Assembly: GCA_951828515.1 (NCBI GenBank)
Contig: OX639992.1
Coordinates: 3,140,217 to 3,204,216, forward strand
Reading direction: 5' to 3'
DNA length: 64,000 nucleotides
Source: an uncultured Poribacteria bacterium
GTDB lineage: Bacteria; Poribacteria; WGA-4E; WGA-3G
Below, piece after piece: positions 16,355-25,644 of this stretch (the stretch's first letter is position 1; every line of letters starts with the position of its first letter). The translations under genes and the position numbers were made by a program. The notes beneath the pieces were generated by a model that had not been told where the DNA came from, made no database searches, and saw only the letters and a list, made by a program, of their open reading frames with translations.

Positions 16355-17797
16355 CTACGCCGGATTCGATAAGACCCAAGTATCCTTGCTACCACCACCT
16401 TGGGACGAGTTGACGACCAATGAACCCTTTTTGAGTGCGACCCGTGTTAATCCACCCGGAAGTACATAGATATCTTCGCCGTAAAGGATGAACGGACGCA
16501 AGTCAACATGTCGTCCTTCAAAATGGTCATCAATCAGCACCGGTACCCGTGAGAGTGAGAGCGTCGGTTGGGCGATGTAGTTGCGTGGGTTGTCTTTGAT
16601 GCGGTCTGCAAATTCCTCGCGTTCTGCTTTGGTTGAATGCGGACCGATCAGCATCCCGTAGCCGCCAGACTGGTTGGCTTCCTTCACGACGAGTTCATCA
16701 AGATGCTCCAGGACGTATTTTCGATCCGTATCTTCCCAGCACATATAGGTGGGGACGTTTGGAACGATAATGTCTTCGCCAAGGTAGTACTTGATAATTT
16801 CTGGCACGAACGAACAGACAACTTTATCGTCGGCGACGCAAGTCCCAGGGGCATTGACCAAAGCAACCCTTCCAGCTTTGTAAACGTCCATTAAACCCGG
16901 AACGCCCAACATCGATTCAGGTTGAAACACCGTTGGGTCAAGGAAGTCGTCGTTAATGCGGCGGTAGATGACATCAATACGCTCAAAACCTTTCGTCGTC
17001 CGTGCATGCACGAAGCCGTCCATTACGACAAGGTCACGCCCCTCAACGAGTTCAACCCCCATCTGTTGTGCGAGGAAGGAGTGTTCAAAGTAGGCGGAGT
17101 TGTAAATGCCGGGCGTAAGCAGGGCAACTTCTGGAGATAGCACTTTGTCAGTCACAAGGTACCGAAGCATATTCAGGAGTTGGCTCGGATAATCTTCCAC
17201 TGGCTGAATCTGCGACATCCCAAAAAGTTGCGGGAAAGTCCGTTTCATTAACTGTCGATTTTCCACGACGTAAGAAACACCCGATGGGCATCCGAGATTA
17301 TCTTCTAATACATAGACTTGTCCGTCGCCATCACGCACCAAGTCCGTTCCGGTGATGTGGCACCAAACGCCACGCGGCGGATCCAAACCAATGCATGGCT
17401 GCAGGTAGCGTTCCGATGAAAGCACAACGTCTGCCGGAACAATGCCGTCTTTGAGAATCTTCTGATCGTGGTAAACATCATCAATGAATAGATTCAGCGC
17501 GTGAATGCGCTGTTTGAGCCCGCGCTCTATCCATTTCCATTCATTGGCATCAATGATTCGTGGGATGAGATCGAACGGAAAGATCTTCTCGACGCCCTGC
17601 TCATCGGCGTAGACATTGAATGTGATGCCCATCCGGAGTAATGCGTGTTCAGCGGCAATTTGGCGGCGATTTAACTCGCCTTCAGGAAAACTCTCAATTC
17701 GTTCCACCAGCATCTGAACGGCAGAGCGGGCACTCCCGTCTGGCGCGAACATCTCATCATAAAATCCATCAGTGTTGTATCCATCAAATCCTGTCAT
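16355..17797 (-). CDS. Circularly permuted ATP-grasp ligase (type 2)
   Basis: This 480-residue enzyme is the first gene of the minus-strand operon. Motifs include FPFDLIPRIIDANEWKWIE, VALLTPGIYNSAYFEHSFLA, IDVIYRRINDDFLDP, ALVNAPGTCVADDKV, the nucleotide-binding LVVKEANQSGGYGMLIG and the terminal SQGGGSKDTWVL. ATP-grasp ligases form amide bonds with ATP; this family is thought to make a short peptide or to modify one, with the product unknown. GGAGG precedes the ATG. An 8-bp inverted repeat ~75-100 bases upstream (17872-17898) could be a control site. Confidence 0.93.
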   Translation of the reverse strand: MTGFDGYNTDGFYDEMFAPDGSARSAVQMLVERIESFPEGELNRRQIAAEHALLRMGITFNVYADEQGVEKIFPFDLIPRIIDANEWKWIERGLKQRIHALNLFIDDVYHDQKILKDGIVPADVVLSSERYLQPCIGLDPPRGVWCHITGTDLVRDGDGQVYVLEDNLGCPSGVSYVVENRQLMKRTFPQLFGMSQIQPVEDYPSQLLNMLRYLVTDKVLSPEVALLTPGIYNSAYFEHSFLAQQMGVELVEGRDLVVMDGFVHARTTKGFERIDVIYRRINDDFLDPTVFQPESMLGVPGLMDVYKAGRVALVNAPGTCVADDKVVCSFVPEIIKYYLGEDIIVPNVPTYMCWEDTDRKYVLEHLDELVVKEANQSGGYGMLIGPHSTKAEREEFADRIKDNPRNYIAQPTLSLSRVPVLIDDHFEGRHVDLRPFILYGEDIYVLPGGLTRVALKKGSLVVNSSQGGGSKDTWVLSNPA

Positions 17798-18175
17798 TGC
17801 AATGAGCCTCCCTACCTCATGCTGTCGGGAATTCAGTGATTCTGCAGCGAAGATGAAAAGATAATAAAGGCTACGGTTTGCGGATCGCGTAAACCGTATA
17901 TTCAGGTGTGATGCAATACTTATGCCAATTTACACAAAAGATTGATGACCTGTTTTAACGTATGCGTGAGCCAACCCGTTTCGGACGTTGCCCGGGGATG
18001 AAAACACAGGCGAGACTCCGCTTGTTGAGTGCTAATTTTTTAGGCAATGTGGTTGGCGACTGTTTAATTATGATGCACCGATCGATTGATGGTGCCAACG
18101 TGAAATGGGTTGAATTCCATAATGCCATATTGAGGATGTAAAGTCAAGCAAAATCTTTAGGAGAAAAAAATTAAG
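17798..18175. other. Intergenic region upstream of the ATP-grasp operon
   Basis: No gene is seen. It should hold the operon promoter. The only clear structure is the inverted repeat at 17872-17898. Confidence 0.5.
17872..17898 (-). promoter_or_regulatory. Inverted repeat upstream of the ATP-grasp operon
   Basis: TACGGTTT (17872-17879) is exactly inverted as AAACCGTA (17891-17898), with an 11-base centre. Its position, 75-100 bases before the first operon gene, fits an operator, but no regulator is identified. Confidence 0.35.
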
Positions 18176-18215
18176 GCTGCTCCAACTACACAAAAAATCG
18201 GATAGTTGGAGCAGC
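18176..18215 (-). terminator. Intrinsic terminator of the PhyH gene at 18259-19437
   Basis: A perfect 13-bp stem, GCTGCTCCAACTA with its complement at 18203-18215, is followed on the minus strand by TTAATTTTTTT. It sits about 45 bases after the dioxygenase stop. Confidence 0.8.
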
Positions 18216-18258
18216 ACTGATAGAGAATTCGATCCTAAGTTTGCCTGAACCGTGGTAT

Positions 18259-19437
18259 TTAAACAGCAGTTTGGAAGGATTCCCACGTGTCGCCTGCTGC
18301 TGCCGCTTGACGTTCCAATTCAGTGCACCATCCGGCGACCTTTCCAGATTTAATCTGTCTGATGTCAAATCCGGCGTACCGGTCTTCAAGCGTATCTCCG
18401 AGTTTCTGGGTTTCTGCCCACCGGTCCCATGCCGTCTGCATGAACTTGTGCGGTAGAGCATCTCGGATAGCGGGATCGAGTTGCCAAGCGTTTCGAGCGT
18501 CTGCAGTTGAAGGATCGCCGGTAAATTCACCCGACCATTTTGACCAGCCGATCGACAAAGTGTTACGCTCGCGCTCAGGCACGGTGTGTCCTGTGTGGAT
18601 GTTGTTGCCATTACGAATAAGTGCCTCGCCCGGCTTGAGCCGGATAGCGACCTGACCGGGTAACGGATCGACCTTGTTCCAACTCGGTGTGTGTGGGACA
18701 CCCTGATCCTTCATCGCTTGTGGGAGTAGCACATCGTGCTCAAAAGGGGTGCGCCATCGGTGGTGGCTCCCCGGAATGAGTTCATGGCATTCGTCGTCTG
18801 TGAGTGCCAAAAACATGCTCACGCCGTTCCGTTCGGTGATTCGTGTCTCGTTACTCTCTTGAATTTCTTTCCAACGGATCTGTTCTACTTCTTCGGAATA
18901 ATCTTCAGGAGTATCTCCTCGGATTTCCCGCTGTGAGAAGTAGCTTGCGCCGTCGCCCCACCATGTCACGTCTCTGTGCCAACTGGGTCCGTTGTCCTGT
19001 TTCCGTGGATTTGCCCACAGTAGCATACCACTGAACGTCATATCCTCAGGTTGAAGCCCGTGACACCAAGAGGCAACAAAATCCAGGAAGTCCGAAGAGC
19101 CGTGGAATTCGGCGAAACTCGATTCCCCGAAAGTAGGATGGATGAGTCCTCGGATTGCCCACGGTTCATCTTCCGCAGCACGATGAACGTAACCTTTTGA
19201 ACAGTCGATTTTATTGTAGCAGTGTTCGGGGGCACATGCATCGGTAACGCGACGTCCGGCTTCTCGAAGAATGGGAATCCAAGGATTATCAACAAAGTCG
19301 TTGATGATGACAAAACCGTGCTCCTGCAGGTACGCCAATCTTTCAGGTGTAGCCCCTGGAGCCGAAAGTTCAGGTTCGAAATCTGCAAACGCTTTCGCGC
19401 GGTAGGTCTCTTTCGCTGGTGCTTTATTCGTGCTCAT
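18259..19437 (-). CDS. Phytanoyl-CoA dioxygenase (PhyH) family oxygenase, long form
   Basis: This 392-residue Fe(II)/2-oxoglutarate oxygenase has the metal HxD at His154-Asp156 in SWHRDVTWW, and the distal His near residues 281-284 in NNIHTGHTVPERERN. The family hydroxylates unactivated carbons of diverse small molecules; the substrate here is unknown. At 392 residues it is longer than the common 250-290 form. It is transcribed divergently from another PhyH gene at 19669. GGAGG in the upstream complement serves as ribosome-binding site, and a strong hairpin terminator follows the gene. Confidence 0.9.
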   Translation of the reverse strand: MSTNKAPAKETYRAKAFADFEPELSAPGATPERLAYLQEHGFVIINDFVDNPWIPILREAGRRVTDACAPEHCYNKIDCSKGYVHRAAEDEPWAIRGLIHPTFGESSFAEFHGSSDFLDFVASWCHGLQPEDMTFSGMLLWANPRKQDNGPSWHRDVTWWGDGASYFSQREIRGDTPEDYSEEVEQIRWKEIQESNETRITERNGVSMFLALTDDECHELIPGSHHRWRTPFEHDVLLPQAMKDQGVPHTPSWNKVDPLPGQVAIRLKPGEALIRNGNNIHTGHTVPERERNTLSIGWSKWSGEFTGDPSTADARNAWQLDPAIRDALPHKFMQTAWDRWAETQKLGDTLEDRYAGFDIRQIKSGKVAGWCTELERQAAAAGDTWESFQTAV

Positions 19438-19580
19438 TTTTTCCCTCCTGTTAGACAGTGACTTTGAACCAATACGCTATTTTAGCACACTTCACGTATT
19501 TTCCCAAACTTTAGTGGGTAGTACTTGCTAATTTCCCATGAAGATACACTTTACAACAATATCTGTCAAGAAAAATCGGT

Positions 19581-19608
19581 TTGACTTTTCTATCAAATAT
19601 GCTATCAT
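19581..19608 (+). promoter_or_regulatory. Promoter of the PhyH gene at 19669
   Basis: TTGACT, a 16-base spacer and TATCAT, about 60 bases before the start codon. Confidence 0.55.
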
Positions 19609-19668
19609 TTTTATAGCGGTTCTAAGGGATTTCCGCCGCTCCCGCAAACTAAGAAACAGGAGATGAAG

Positions 19669-20523
19669 ATGAATGCAGAATCAACGCCGCAGGATCGGCG
19701 TTTTAAACTAAGCCCGGATGAACTCTCATACTGGAACGAGAACGGTTACCTCGTCCGCTTGAACGTATTCACTCCCGAAGAGAACGATGCTTTCCGTCAA
19801 GTCGCTGAAGACATTGTAGACAGGAAACGTCCATTCCCAACCGTACACATTGATCAAAACGCCCTCGTCAGGGACGGAAAAGCGGAGCAGCAAGGCATCT
19901 ATGCGATGCACAAAATCCATTTTCCGAGCTGCTACGACTCAGAATTCCTCGCACGTGTGCGTGATCCCCGCCTCACCGATCCACTTGTTGACATCCTCGG
20001 TCCAGATATTCTCGGCATCAACACGCTGTTTATCTGGAAAGCACCGAAGATCGGTCTCGGTTTCCCGTGGCATCAAGACAAATTTTACTTTCGCACTCGG
20101 TTTAATACAGAGACAACTGTTGGGACATGGACGGCTATCGACCCAGCAGATCGAGAGAACGGTTGCCTCTACGTCATCCCGGGTAGTCACAAATGGGATA
20201 TTTTTCAACACGACGCTCTTGAAGGCTCACAACAGCAGGAATTCAAAATGGCACAAGGTGTTCGCGACGAAGACGGTGTAGCGGTGGAAGTTCCACCCGG
20301 TGCGGTCATCTGGTTCCATAGCCACCTTCTGCATAAGAGTATGGATAACCACAGTCTACGGTTCCGCCGGAGTTTTGTCGCCCATTACCTTAGTGCGCAA
20401 GCGGAATGGGTAAAGCCCAAACCGGCCGGAGGGTCCGCTGTTATGTGGATTTGCGGCAAAACCTATCCCGATAAAGTCCATGAAGTCGAGCGTGATGTCC
20501 TGCCAATCCCCGAATCCGCTTGA
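19669..20523 (+). CDS. Phytanoyl-CoA dioxygenase family oxygenase
   Basis: This ~284-residue Fe(II)/2-oxoglutarate oxygenase has the facial triad His135 and Asp137 in PWHQDKFYF, with distal His222 in HLLHKSMDNHS and the 2-oxoglutarate-binding Arg in RFRRSFVAHY. The ATG at 19669 is chosen over that at 19663 because AGGAG (19658-19662) then stands at normal spacing. The upstream promoter is good. It is followed after 24 bases by a secreted LamG protein gene, so the two may be co-transcribed. The substrate is unknown. Confidence 0.9.
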   Translation: MNAESTPQDRRFKLSPDELSYWNENGYLVRLNVFTPEENDAFRQVAEDIVDRKRPFPTVHIDQNALVRDGKAEQQGIYAMHKIHFPSCYDSEFLARVRDPRLTDPLVDILGPDILGINTLFIWKAPKIGLGFPWHQDKFYFRTRFNTETTVGTWTAIDPADRENGCLYVIPGSHKWDIFQHDALEGSQQQEFKMAQGVRDEDGVAVEVPPGAVIWFHSHLLHKSMDNHSLRFRRSFVAHYLSAQAEWVKPKPAGGSAVMWICGKTYPDKVHEVERDVLPIPESA

Positions 20524-20547
20524 CATTCAACACCAAAGGAATACGTA

Positions 20548-21330
20548 ATGATGATTGTTTGGAAATCACCTGTGATGATATTGATAATACTCTTGTGTAG
20601 CACCGGCATAAGTGTAGCGGATGTGTTGGAAGATGCACTCGTTGGCGCATGGCTTTTCGACGAGAACCAAGGCAATACAGCGGAAGATGCCTCTGGAAAC
20701 GGTCATGATGGCGATATTCAGGGCGCGAAATGGGTTCAAGGCAAAATAGGAACGGCTCTCGAATTCAACGGTGATGGTAATATCGTGGAAATCCCACATC
20801 ACGCCGATTTCGATCTCACTGAATACACAATATCGGCGTGGATCAAAACGGAACCAACCGGGCTCTGGCAAACCGTGATAGGAAAGGAACCCGTTGCGGG
20901 GAATCCGAGGAATTATGGCATATTTATTGCCGGTAATACAAATCTGCTGGGAGTGAACTACACCACTGGTGGTGCGTGGAAGACTGCCTTCAGCAAGACG
21001 GTCGCGGCGGATGGCAAATGGCATCACGTTGCCGCTACCTTTGATGGCAAGGTACTTCGGGCGTATTTTGACGGTGTGATGGAGGGCGAAACCAAGACTG
21101 AGATTCCGCCCGACCATAATACAGAACCTGTCCGAATCGGACGCTGGGGCGCGCCAAGAGGTGATTACATGGAAGGCGTGATTGATGAGGTTGCAATGTT
21201 CAGTCAGGCACTGACCGAAGACGAGATCCAAGACATCACGATGAATATGCGAGATGCATTAGCGGTCGATGCATTAGGTAAACTCGCGGTAACATGGGGA
21301 GCACTCAAGCAGTCCTCTTTAGCTCCGTAG
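20548..21330 (+). CDS. Secreted LamG-domain (concanavalin-like) protein
   Basis: This 260-residue protein has an N-terminal signal peptide (PVMILIILLCSTGISVAD), then one LamG/laminin-G-like jelly roll (about 30-225) with VGAWLFDENQGNTAEDASGN, FNGDGNIVEIP, FDLTEYTISAWIKT, WHHVAATFDGKVLRAYFDG and GVIDEVAMFSQALTEDEI. Such domains bind carbohydrate or other ligands. The C-terminus LAVDALGKLAVTWGALK closely matches the end of the other LamG protein in this window (40576-41385), suggesting a shared terminal signal. No catalytic domain is present. Confidence 0.88.
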   Translation: MMIVWKSPVMILIILLCSTGISVADVLEDALVGAWLFDENQGNTAEDASGNGHDGDIQGAKWVQGKIGTALEFNGDGNIVEIPHHADFDLTEYTISAWIKTEPTGLWQTVIGKEPVAGNPRNYGIFIAGNTNLLGVNYTTGGAWKTAFSKTVAADGKWHHVAATFDGKVLRAYFDGVMEGETKTEIPPDHNTEPVRIGRWGAPRGDYMEGVIDEVAMFSQALTEDEIQDITMNMRDALAVDALGKLAVTWGALKQSSLAP

Positions 21331-21351
21331 GAGTGGCATGTTCAGAACCGC

Positions 21352-21708
21352 TTAAAGCGGTACATAGACGATTTGATCCAGGAATTCGTCTTCATGTGAG
21401 GCACCAGCGATGAGAATCAGCTGTTCAATAATTAATCCCATTGACACTTCGAGATTAATCGTGAAAATGCCCGGTACATGATGTCCTGCTGCCAAATGAG
21501 CGTCAAGATGTCGAGGCATACTTTTCCGATTGTTTGTTATTAAGTTGAAACGGTTCCGCTCACACCAGTGCAGGATTTCAGGGTCGGATGTGCCTCTTAC
21601 AGGTGCCCCTTCATCGCCAATCGCCAAAATCATTAGTGAGGGTTCATGGTAAAGTAATTGCGTTTGATAGGCTGGCGGAATATGTTCGTCTAAGAGATAC
21701 AGGCGCAT
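21352..21708 (-). CDS. DUF5615/PIN-like nuclease, toxin-like
   Basis: This 118-residue protein starts MRLYLLDEHIPP, with an acidic residue at the PIN-like position, and continues GTSDPEILHWCERN and LITNNRKSMPRHL. This is the pattern of the DUF5615 (Mut7-C/PIN-like) family. Such proteins are normally paired with a DUF433 protein and are believed to be toxins with RNase-like folds. It lies 17 bases downstream of the DUF433 gene on the same strand, supporting a toxin-antitoxin operon. Confidence 0.8.
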   Translation of the reverse strand: MRLYLLDEHIPPAYQTQLLYHEPSLMILAIGDEGAPVRGTSDPEILHWCERNRFNLITNNRKSMPRHLDAHLAAGHHVPGIFTINLEVSMGLIIEQLILIAGASHEDEFLDQIVYVPL

Positions 21709-21725
21709 CTTTGTTTCTATCCGTT

Positions 21726-22109
21726 CTAAGTCTCATCGGATTGCACGTTAGGCGAACGTGCCGTCAGTGTGTCTATTTTTGCCGTTTGTGCTGTCTTTTC
21801 CCTTTCCTCCAGGAGTTTGCGAAGTCGAACAACGCCGGGTGGTGGATTTTTCTCATATTCCTCACGTGCTTTTCGGCAGTATTCCAGATAATCCTCCAAA
21901 TACGCGCCAACTTTTTCCCGATTTTGCAGATAATATAAAATTGTGGCGTAAACCTGTTCCAGTGTGACTGTATGGAAGCGTTGAGCAATTGCCTCTGGCG
22001 TTTGTGAACGATGGATATACTCGTATAAGACGCTTTCAATGCCGATACGCGTGCCTTTTATTCGGATGTCATCTTCCGCCAAAAAGTTGAAATAAGTTTC
22101 AATTTGCAT
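21726..22109 (-). CDS. DUF433 antitoxin-like DNA-binding protein
   Basis: This 127-residue protein contains IRIKGTRIGIESVLYEYIHR, TPEAIAQRFHTVTLEQVYATILYYLQN, the DUF433 helix-turn-helix pattern of VapB-like antitoxins. A charged C-terminal extension (about 85-127) is longer than in the core family and may contact the toxin. It precedes the DUF5615 gene by 17 bases. Antitoxins of this kind usually repress their own promoter. Confidence 0.82.
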   Translation of the reverse strand: MQIETYFNFLAEDDIRIKGTRIGIESVLYEYIHRSQTPEAIAQRFHTVTLEQVYATILYYLQNREKVGAYLEDYLEYCRKAREEYEKNPPPGVVRLRKLLEEREKTAQTAKIDTLTARSPNVQSDET

Positions 22110-22765
22110 GTTCGTATCTCCGTTGAGAGTTGGATTTGAAAAGTATTAGTTTCGAGTTTCTTTGCAGCTTAAAATAAACCGGTAGTTGCCTAAAATTATA
22201 ACAGGTCTGAAGCAAGAATGTCAAGTTGGTGCATTTAATCCTTCATGCTTTAGCCCCGTAGGGGTGGCATGTGTATAGAAAATGTTCCATTCACCTTCCT
22301 TAGCCCCATAGGGGCGGCATACGTATAATATCGACTGATAGCATCTAATCTCACAATCAGTAGGTGCGGTTTCCTAACCGCCCTGGATTCTGTCTAATAC
22401 CTTAGTAAATTAGATTTCAGGATTCCACGATACTTCTCCGCTTTCAGGTAAGATTTTCTTTTCCCAACCCAACAGTTTGGCTATAGGGTTTATATCATCA
22501 TCGGGTATATCCTGAAGATTCATCAAGTTAAAAATCAGAGCCACTCAGTTTTCTGCTGATCTATGGGGTACATCGCGAGTTGGGGAAACATCCAAGCAAA
22601 AACACTTTCTCCTATAGGGTGGGTATCGCTGCGTTCAAATAGTGATACGACAGGAGAACTGGCGGATATGGCGGGATTATAAATCGGGGTCCCTGATCGC
22701 TGTTGGAAAAGGCACTTACCGATTTTGAGGATTAAGCGAGGTTAGGAAACCTCGCCAATAAGTTC
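22110..22765. other. Intergenic region with scattered short palindromes
   Basis: No gene is seen. Palindromes present are TAGCCCCGTAGGGGTGGCA (near 22251), the similar TAGCCCCATAGGGG (near 22301), GTGCGGTTTCCTAACCGC (near 22364) and a GCGAGGTT…AACCTCGC hairpin (22730-22757). Each type recurs elsewhere in the window. Confidence 0.6.
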
Positions 22766-23191
22766 TCACAGCGGAGGCACTGGTTTATTCCACCGAGGTA
22801 GATTGACGAGTATAGGATCAACATCAGGTAAGCGTTCCACCAATTTCGGTTTAAAAACGATACTAAGAAACTTCTCTACGCGTTGTTGTACGTCTCCCAA
22901 TCCACTTAGAGGTACGGTAGAAGCCCACGTAGCATATAGTCGTGTAGGTGTATAGGATAGAATTTCAGGGTCTTTGAGATGTGCTGCTAATGCATCTTTG
23001 ATAATTCCGTTTCCGACTTTAAGGACTGTGCGGTTGTCAATCCCGGTCCAGATGATATAAACCCCATTGATACTCGTACTATGGTCACCGAGACGGGTTC
23101 CAAGACGACTATCGTTTAGGAGTTTGTCATTGAATTGACACCAGAGGGAGTTCTTGATACATTTTTGCCAATGAAGCGTTATCAGCGTCAT
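22766..23191 (-). CDS. GIY-YIG-like domain protein, hypothetical
   Basis: This 141-residue protein has the core GVYIIWTGIDNRTVLKVGNGIIKDALAAHLKDPEI, which resembles the GIY-YIG nuclease fold (GVY…VGxG). The catalytic Arg and Glu positions cannot be confirmed, so nuclease activity is doubtful. It stands alone, and repeat-rich DNA lies on both sides. The function is not known. Confidence 0.55.
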   Translation of the reverse strand: MTLITLHWQKCIKNSLWCQFNDKLLNDSRLGTRLGDHSTSINGVYIIWTGIDNRTVLKVGNGIIKDALAAHLKDPEILSYTPTRLYATWASTVPLSGLGDVQQRVEKFLSIVFKPKLVERLPDVDPILVNLPRWNKPVPPL

Positions 23192-23331
23192 AATACCGGA
23201 TTTCCTCCTAACCTTCCTTTCTGGGAGAGATTCATTTGTTCATGGATAATGTATTATTAAGCGAATTCTTTTTCCTACACCAATTATATTAATCATAAAG
23301 GGTCAAGTAACCAAAGTATTCGCTTTGAATT

Positions 23332-23440
23332 ATAACGGGCAGTATATGATTAAGGATACAGTTTTCTTAGCGAGGTAAGGAAGAACCCATCTGTAGGTTC
23401 TTCCTTACCTCGCCAGCAAAAAGTACGCCCATTATGAAAG
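23332..23440. repeat. Long hairpin element (18-bp perfect arms)
   Basis: The arm GCGAGGTAAGGAAGAACC (23370-23387) is exactly inverted at 23396-23413 around an 8-base loop. Flanking TATAACGGGC and GCCCATTAT form a short outer inverted repeat. It lies downstream of the dioxygenase gene at 23472-24224 and might also end its transcript. Confidence 0.6.
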
Positions 23441-23471
23441 AAAGTTGGGAAACTTTACCAGTGAAAGGTGA

Positions 23472-24224
23472 TTACTGCGTGGGTTGATCTGGAGGTTGGG
23501 GTTGAGAATCGAACCCGTAGATACGGCGCATGGTCGGGCTGGCACGTTCGACGACCTCCGGCTTGAGGTGATGCACGAAATCGAACATCGGTTTAACAAA
23601 GGAACGACAACAGAAACAGATGAGCGCGATGCGCTGCTGATCAGTTCTGTTAGCACCCGCGGAATGCCAGATTGCGCCGTTAAAGAGAAACACGGAGCCT
23701 TTCGGTGCGGAGAGCCGAACCTCATCGGGATGGTGGGTAGTCCCCGGAGGCGGCTTCATCCGCTGAAGATGGATACCCGGCACATGACGAGTGCCACCGT
23801 TCTCCGGTGTGAAATCGTCGAGCAACCAGAGACTGTTGGCGACCAGCGGAAAACTCGGTAGCGGCTCCGGCATTGACCCAAGCACGCTATCAACGTGGTA
23901 GCCACCATCCGGCGCACCCGGATCAATGATATTGGAAGTGAGCGTGCTGAGCGTATAGTCGGGACCGAGGAGATGTTCAAAAAAGGGCATCACTTTAGGG
24001 CGCGCAACAAGCCTCTCGTACATCTCGCCTTTGTTGACTAACCAACGGACGTGCTGACCATGCCCATCAGTATGTTGGCGTGCCAATCCGCTCTGCTTTT
24101 CCTGCTCCGCTAACCGGAGTATATCGGTTCTGTAAACCTTAATCTCTTCATCGGAAAGCACATCTGGGATGATGATACATCCCTGTTCATTCAACTGTTT
24201 CTTCTGTGCCTCGGTGATACCCAT
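23472..24224 (-). CDS. Phytanoyl-CoA dioxygenase family oxygenase
   Basis: This 250-residue protein starts MGITEAQKKQLNEQGCIIIPD. The metal site is DGGYHVDSVLG (HxD), and the distal His is in IWHSAGANRTDQQRI. The ribosome-binding site AAGGAGAG stands before the ATG. The next gene upstream on the same strand (DUF362) is ~65 bases away, so co-transcription is plausible. The substrate is unknown. Confidence 0.9.
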   Translation of the reverse strand: MGITEAQKKQLNEQGCIIIPDVLSDEEIKVYRTDILRLAEQEKQSGLARQHTDGHGQHVRWLVNKGEMYERLVARPKVMPFFEHLLGPDYTLSTLTSNIIDPGAPDGGYHVDSVLGSMPEPLPSFPLVANSLWLLDDFTPENGGTRHVPGIHLQRMKPPPGTTHHPDEVRLSAPKGSVFLFNGAIWHSAGANRTDQQRIALICFCCRSFVKPMFDFVHHLKPEVVERASPTMRRIYGFDSQPQPPDQPTQ

Positions 24225-24288
24225 TTTGCCCTCTCCTTGATGAGGTTACATGCTGTAGGGGCAGGTCTTGTGCCTGCCCACGCATTAC

Positions 24289-25506
24289 TTATGCCGCAAA
24301 GGGATTCAGACACTCCTCATAGACGTTGAAGCGTTCGCCTTCATGTTCTTCAGCATCGACAAGTTTCAGCCAAAGCGCGCTATCCTTCTTTTCACCACTC
24401 AATTGTCGACGGCTGCCGAGATTTGATGGATCCGGTCCGCTCCAAACGACTTCGCCACCTTGCATATAGATGAAGTTGTTACGATAGCGGTCAATCAAGT
24501 CTTTCTGGTTTTCGAGGTAAACCAGTCCTTGTTCACACGTCGTTCGCCGCCAGTTAGCGACCGTCTCTGCGGTGTCTGTTTCGACGGAATCAAACTCCGC
24601 CAACGGTGCCTTGACTTCGCTCTCCCAATCGATCTCATCCAAGTTGACAGTGCCGTATCCGCGCTGCGCTGCGATGAGGATATGATTCCGATCGCGCTTA
24701 AAGGGCGGTGTGGGCCAATCGGATTGTGGATCGTGTCCCATCAGGTGCATACCAACGGTGTCAGTGGAGATCGGATGATCCCCCGCGATGAGTGCGTTAC
24801 AGATTCTGCCGACACCCCCCCATTCGCGTCCCCATTGTCCCGTCAACGCATCTATGATGTTGAGGCACGGCTTCGTGATGAGCGCCAAATCCGGGAGCAC
24901 GTATGAGAGTCGGATGAGATGATGGTAATAACTGCGTGTCCTGCCTTCTGGAAGCAGCATCGGTGGCAACCCGAACAGGTTTTTGGTGCACAAGGTGATG
25001 CCCATGAAGGCATGGTTTTTCATCTTCGCCACAGAGACGACTGCATCCGCATCGTCAAAACAAGAACTCAACGTATAGCGATCGAACATCGAACCGCCGC
25101 CGGGAACATCGTAGACCTGAAACGGTGGCAGATTGGAATCGACGAACTGTACATCAAATTCCTTCAGAAGGTATTCGTAGTTGAAACCCGGGGGCATCCG
25201 ATGCCCGTGGGTATACGGGTTCGTATCGGTAGCAACCAACTGCGCTGTGGTGTGTTCCTTGATTAATCGCAACACCGCACGACACACCGCATCGTCTACC
25301 AATTCTCGGCGGCGACCCTCGAAGTAGATAATGCGTTCAGCCGGTTTCATCATATTAAATTTCATGACCACCTTTTTGGCAGTCTCAATCGGTTTCCAGG
25401 CACGGGTGAGCGGATCGGTAATACGACGGAGTGTTTGATAAATCTCCTCCTCCGTTGCGCGGTAATCGCAATGCGCCGCTCTAACTTTGAACTGTTTCTC
25501 TTGCAT
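24289..25506 (-). CDS. DUF362-family protein
   Basis: This ~405-residue protein contains KVVMKFNMM, VATDTNPYTHGH, DADAVVSVAKMKNHAFMGITLCTKNLFGLPP and IIDALTGQWGREWGG, the signature of DUF362 proteins. The function is uncertain; some relatives carry ferredoxin-like iron-sulfur clusters, but no CxxCxxC motif is seen here. ATG 25506 is preferred because GGAG lies 7 bases upstream; the longer frame needs a TTG at 25539. The PhyH gene at 23472-24224 follows it. Confidence 0.78.
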   Translation of the reverse strand: MQEKQFKVRAAHCDYRATEEEIYQTLRRITDPLTRAWKPIETAKKVVMKFNMMKPAERIIYFEGRRRELVDDAVCRAVLRLIKEHTTAQLVATDTNPYTHGHRMPPGFNYEYLLKEFDVQFVDSNLPPFQVYDVPGGGSMFDRYTLSSCFDDADAVVSVAKMKNHAFMGITLCTKNLFGLPPMLLPEGRTRSYYHHLIRLSYVLPDLALITKPCLNIIDALTGQWGREWGGVGRICNALIAGDHPISTDTVGMHLMGHDPQSDWPTPPFKRDRNHILIAAQRGYGTVNLDEIDWESEVKAPLAEFDSVETDTAETVANWRRTTCEQGLVYLENQKDLIDRYRNNFIYMQGGEVVWSGPDPSNLGSRRQLSGEKKDSALWLKLVDAEEHEGERFNVYEECLNPFAA

Positions 25507-25644
25507 GGTGCAACTCCATTTATCGACGTGAATTGCCAAAATAGTAGCATGCTGTTAGAAAATTGTCAAGTCCGGTCAGATTTAGCATGTAATCGTGGGT
25601 CAGGTTGAACAGATGTGGAATCCAATTTTCACTGGCGTAAGCCT

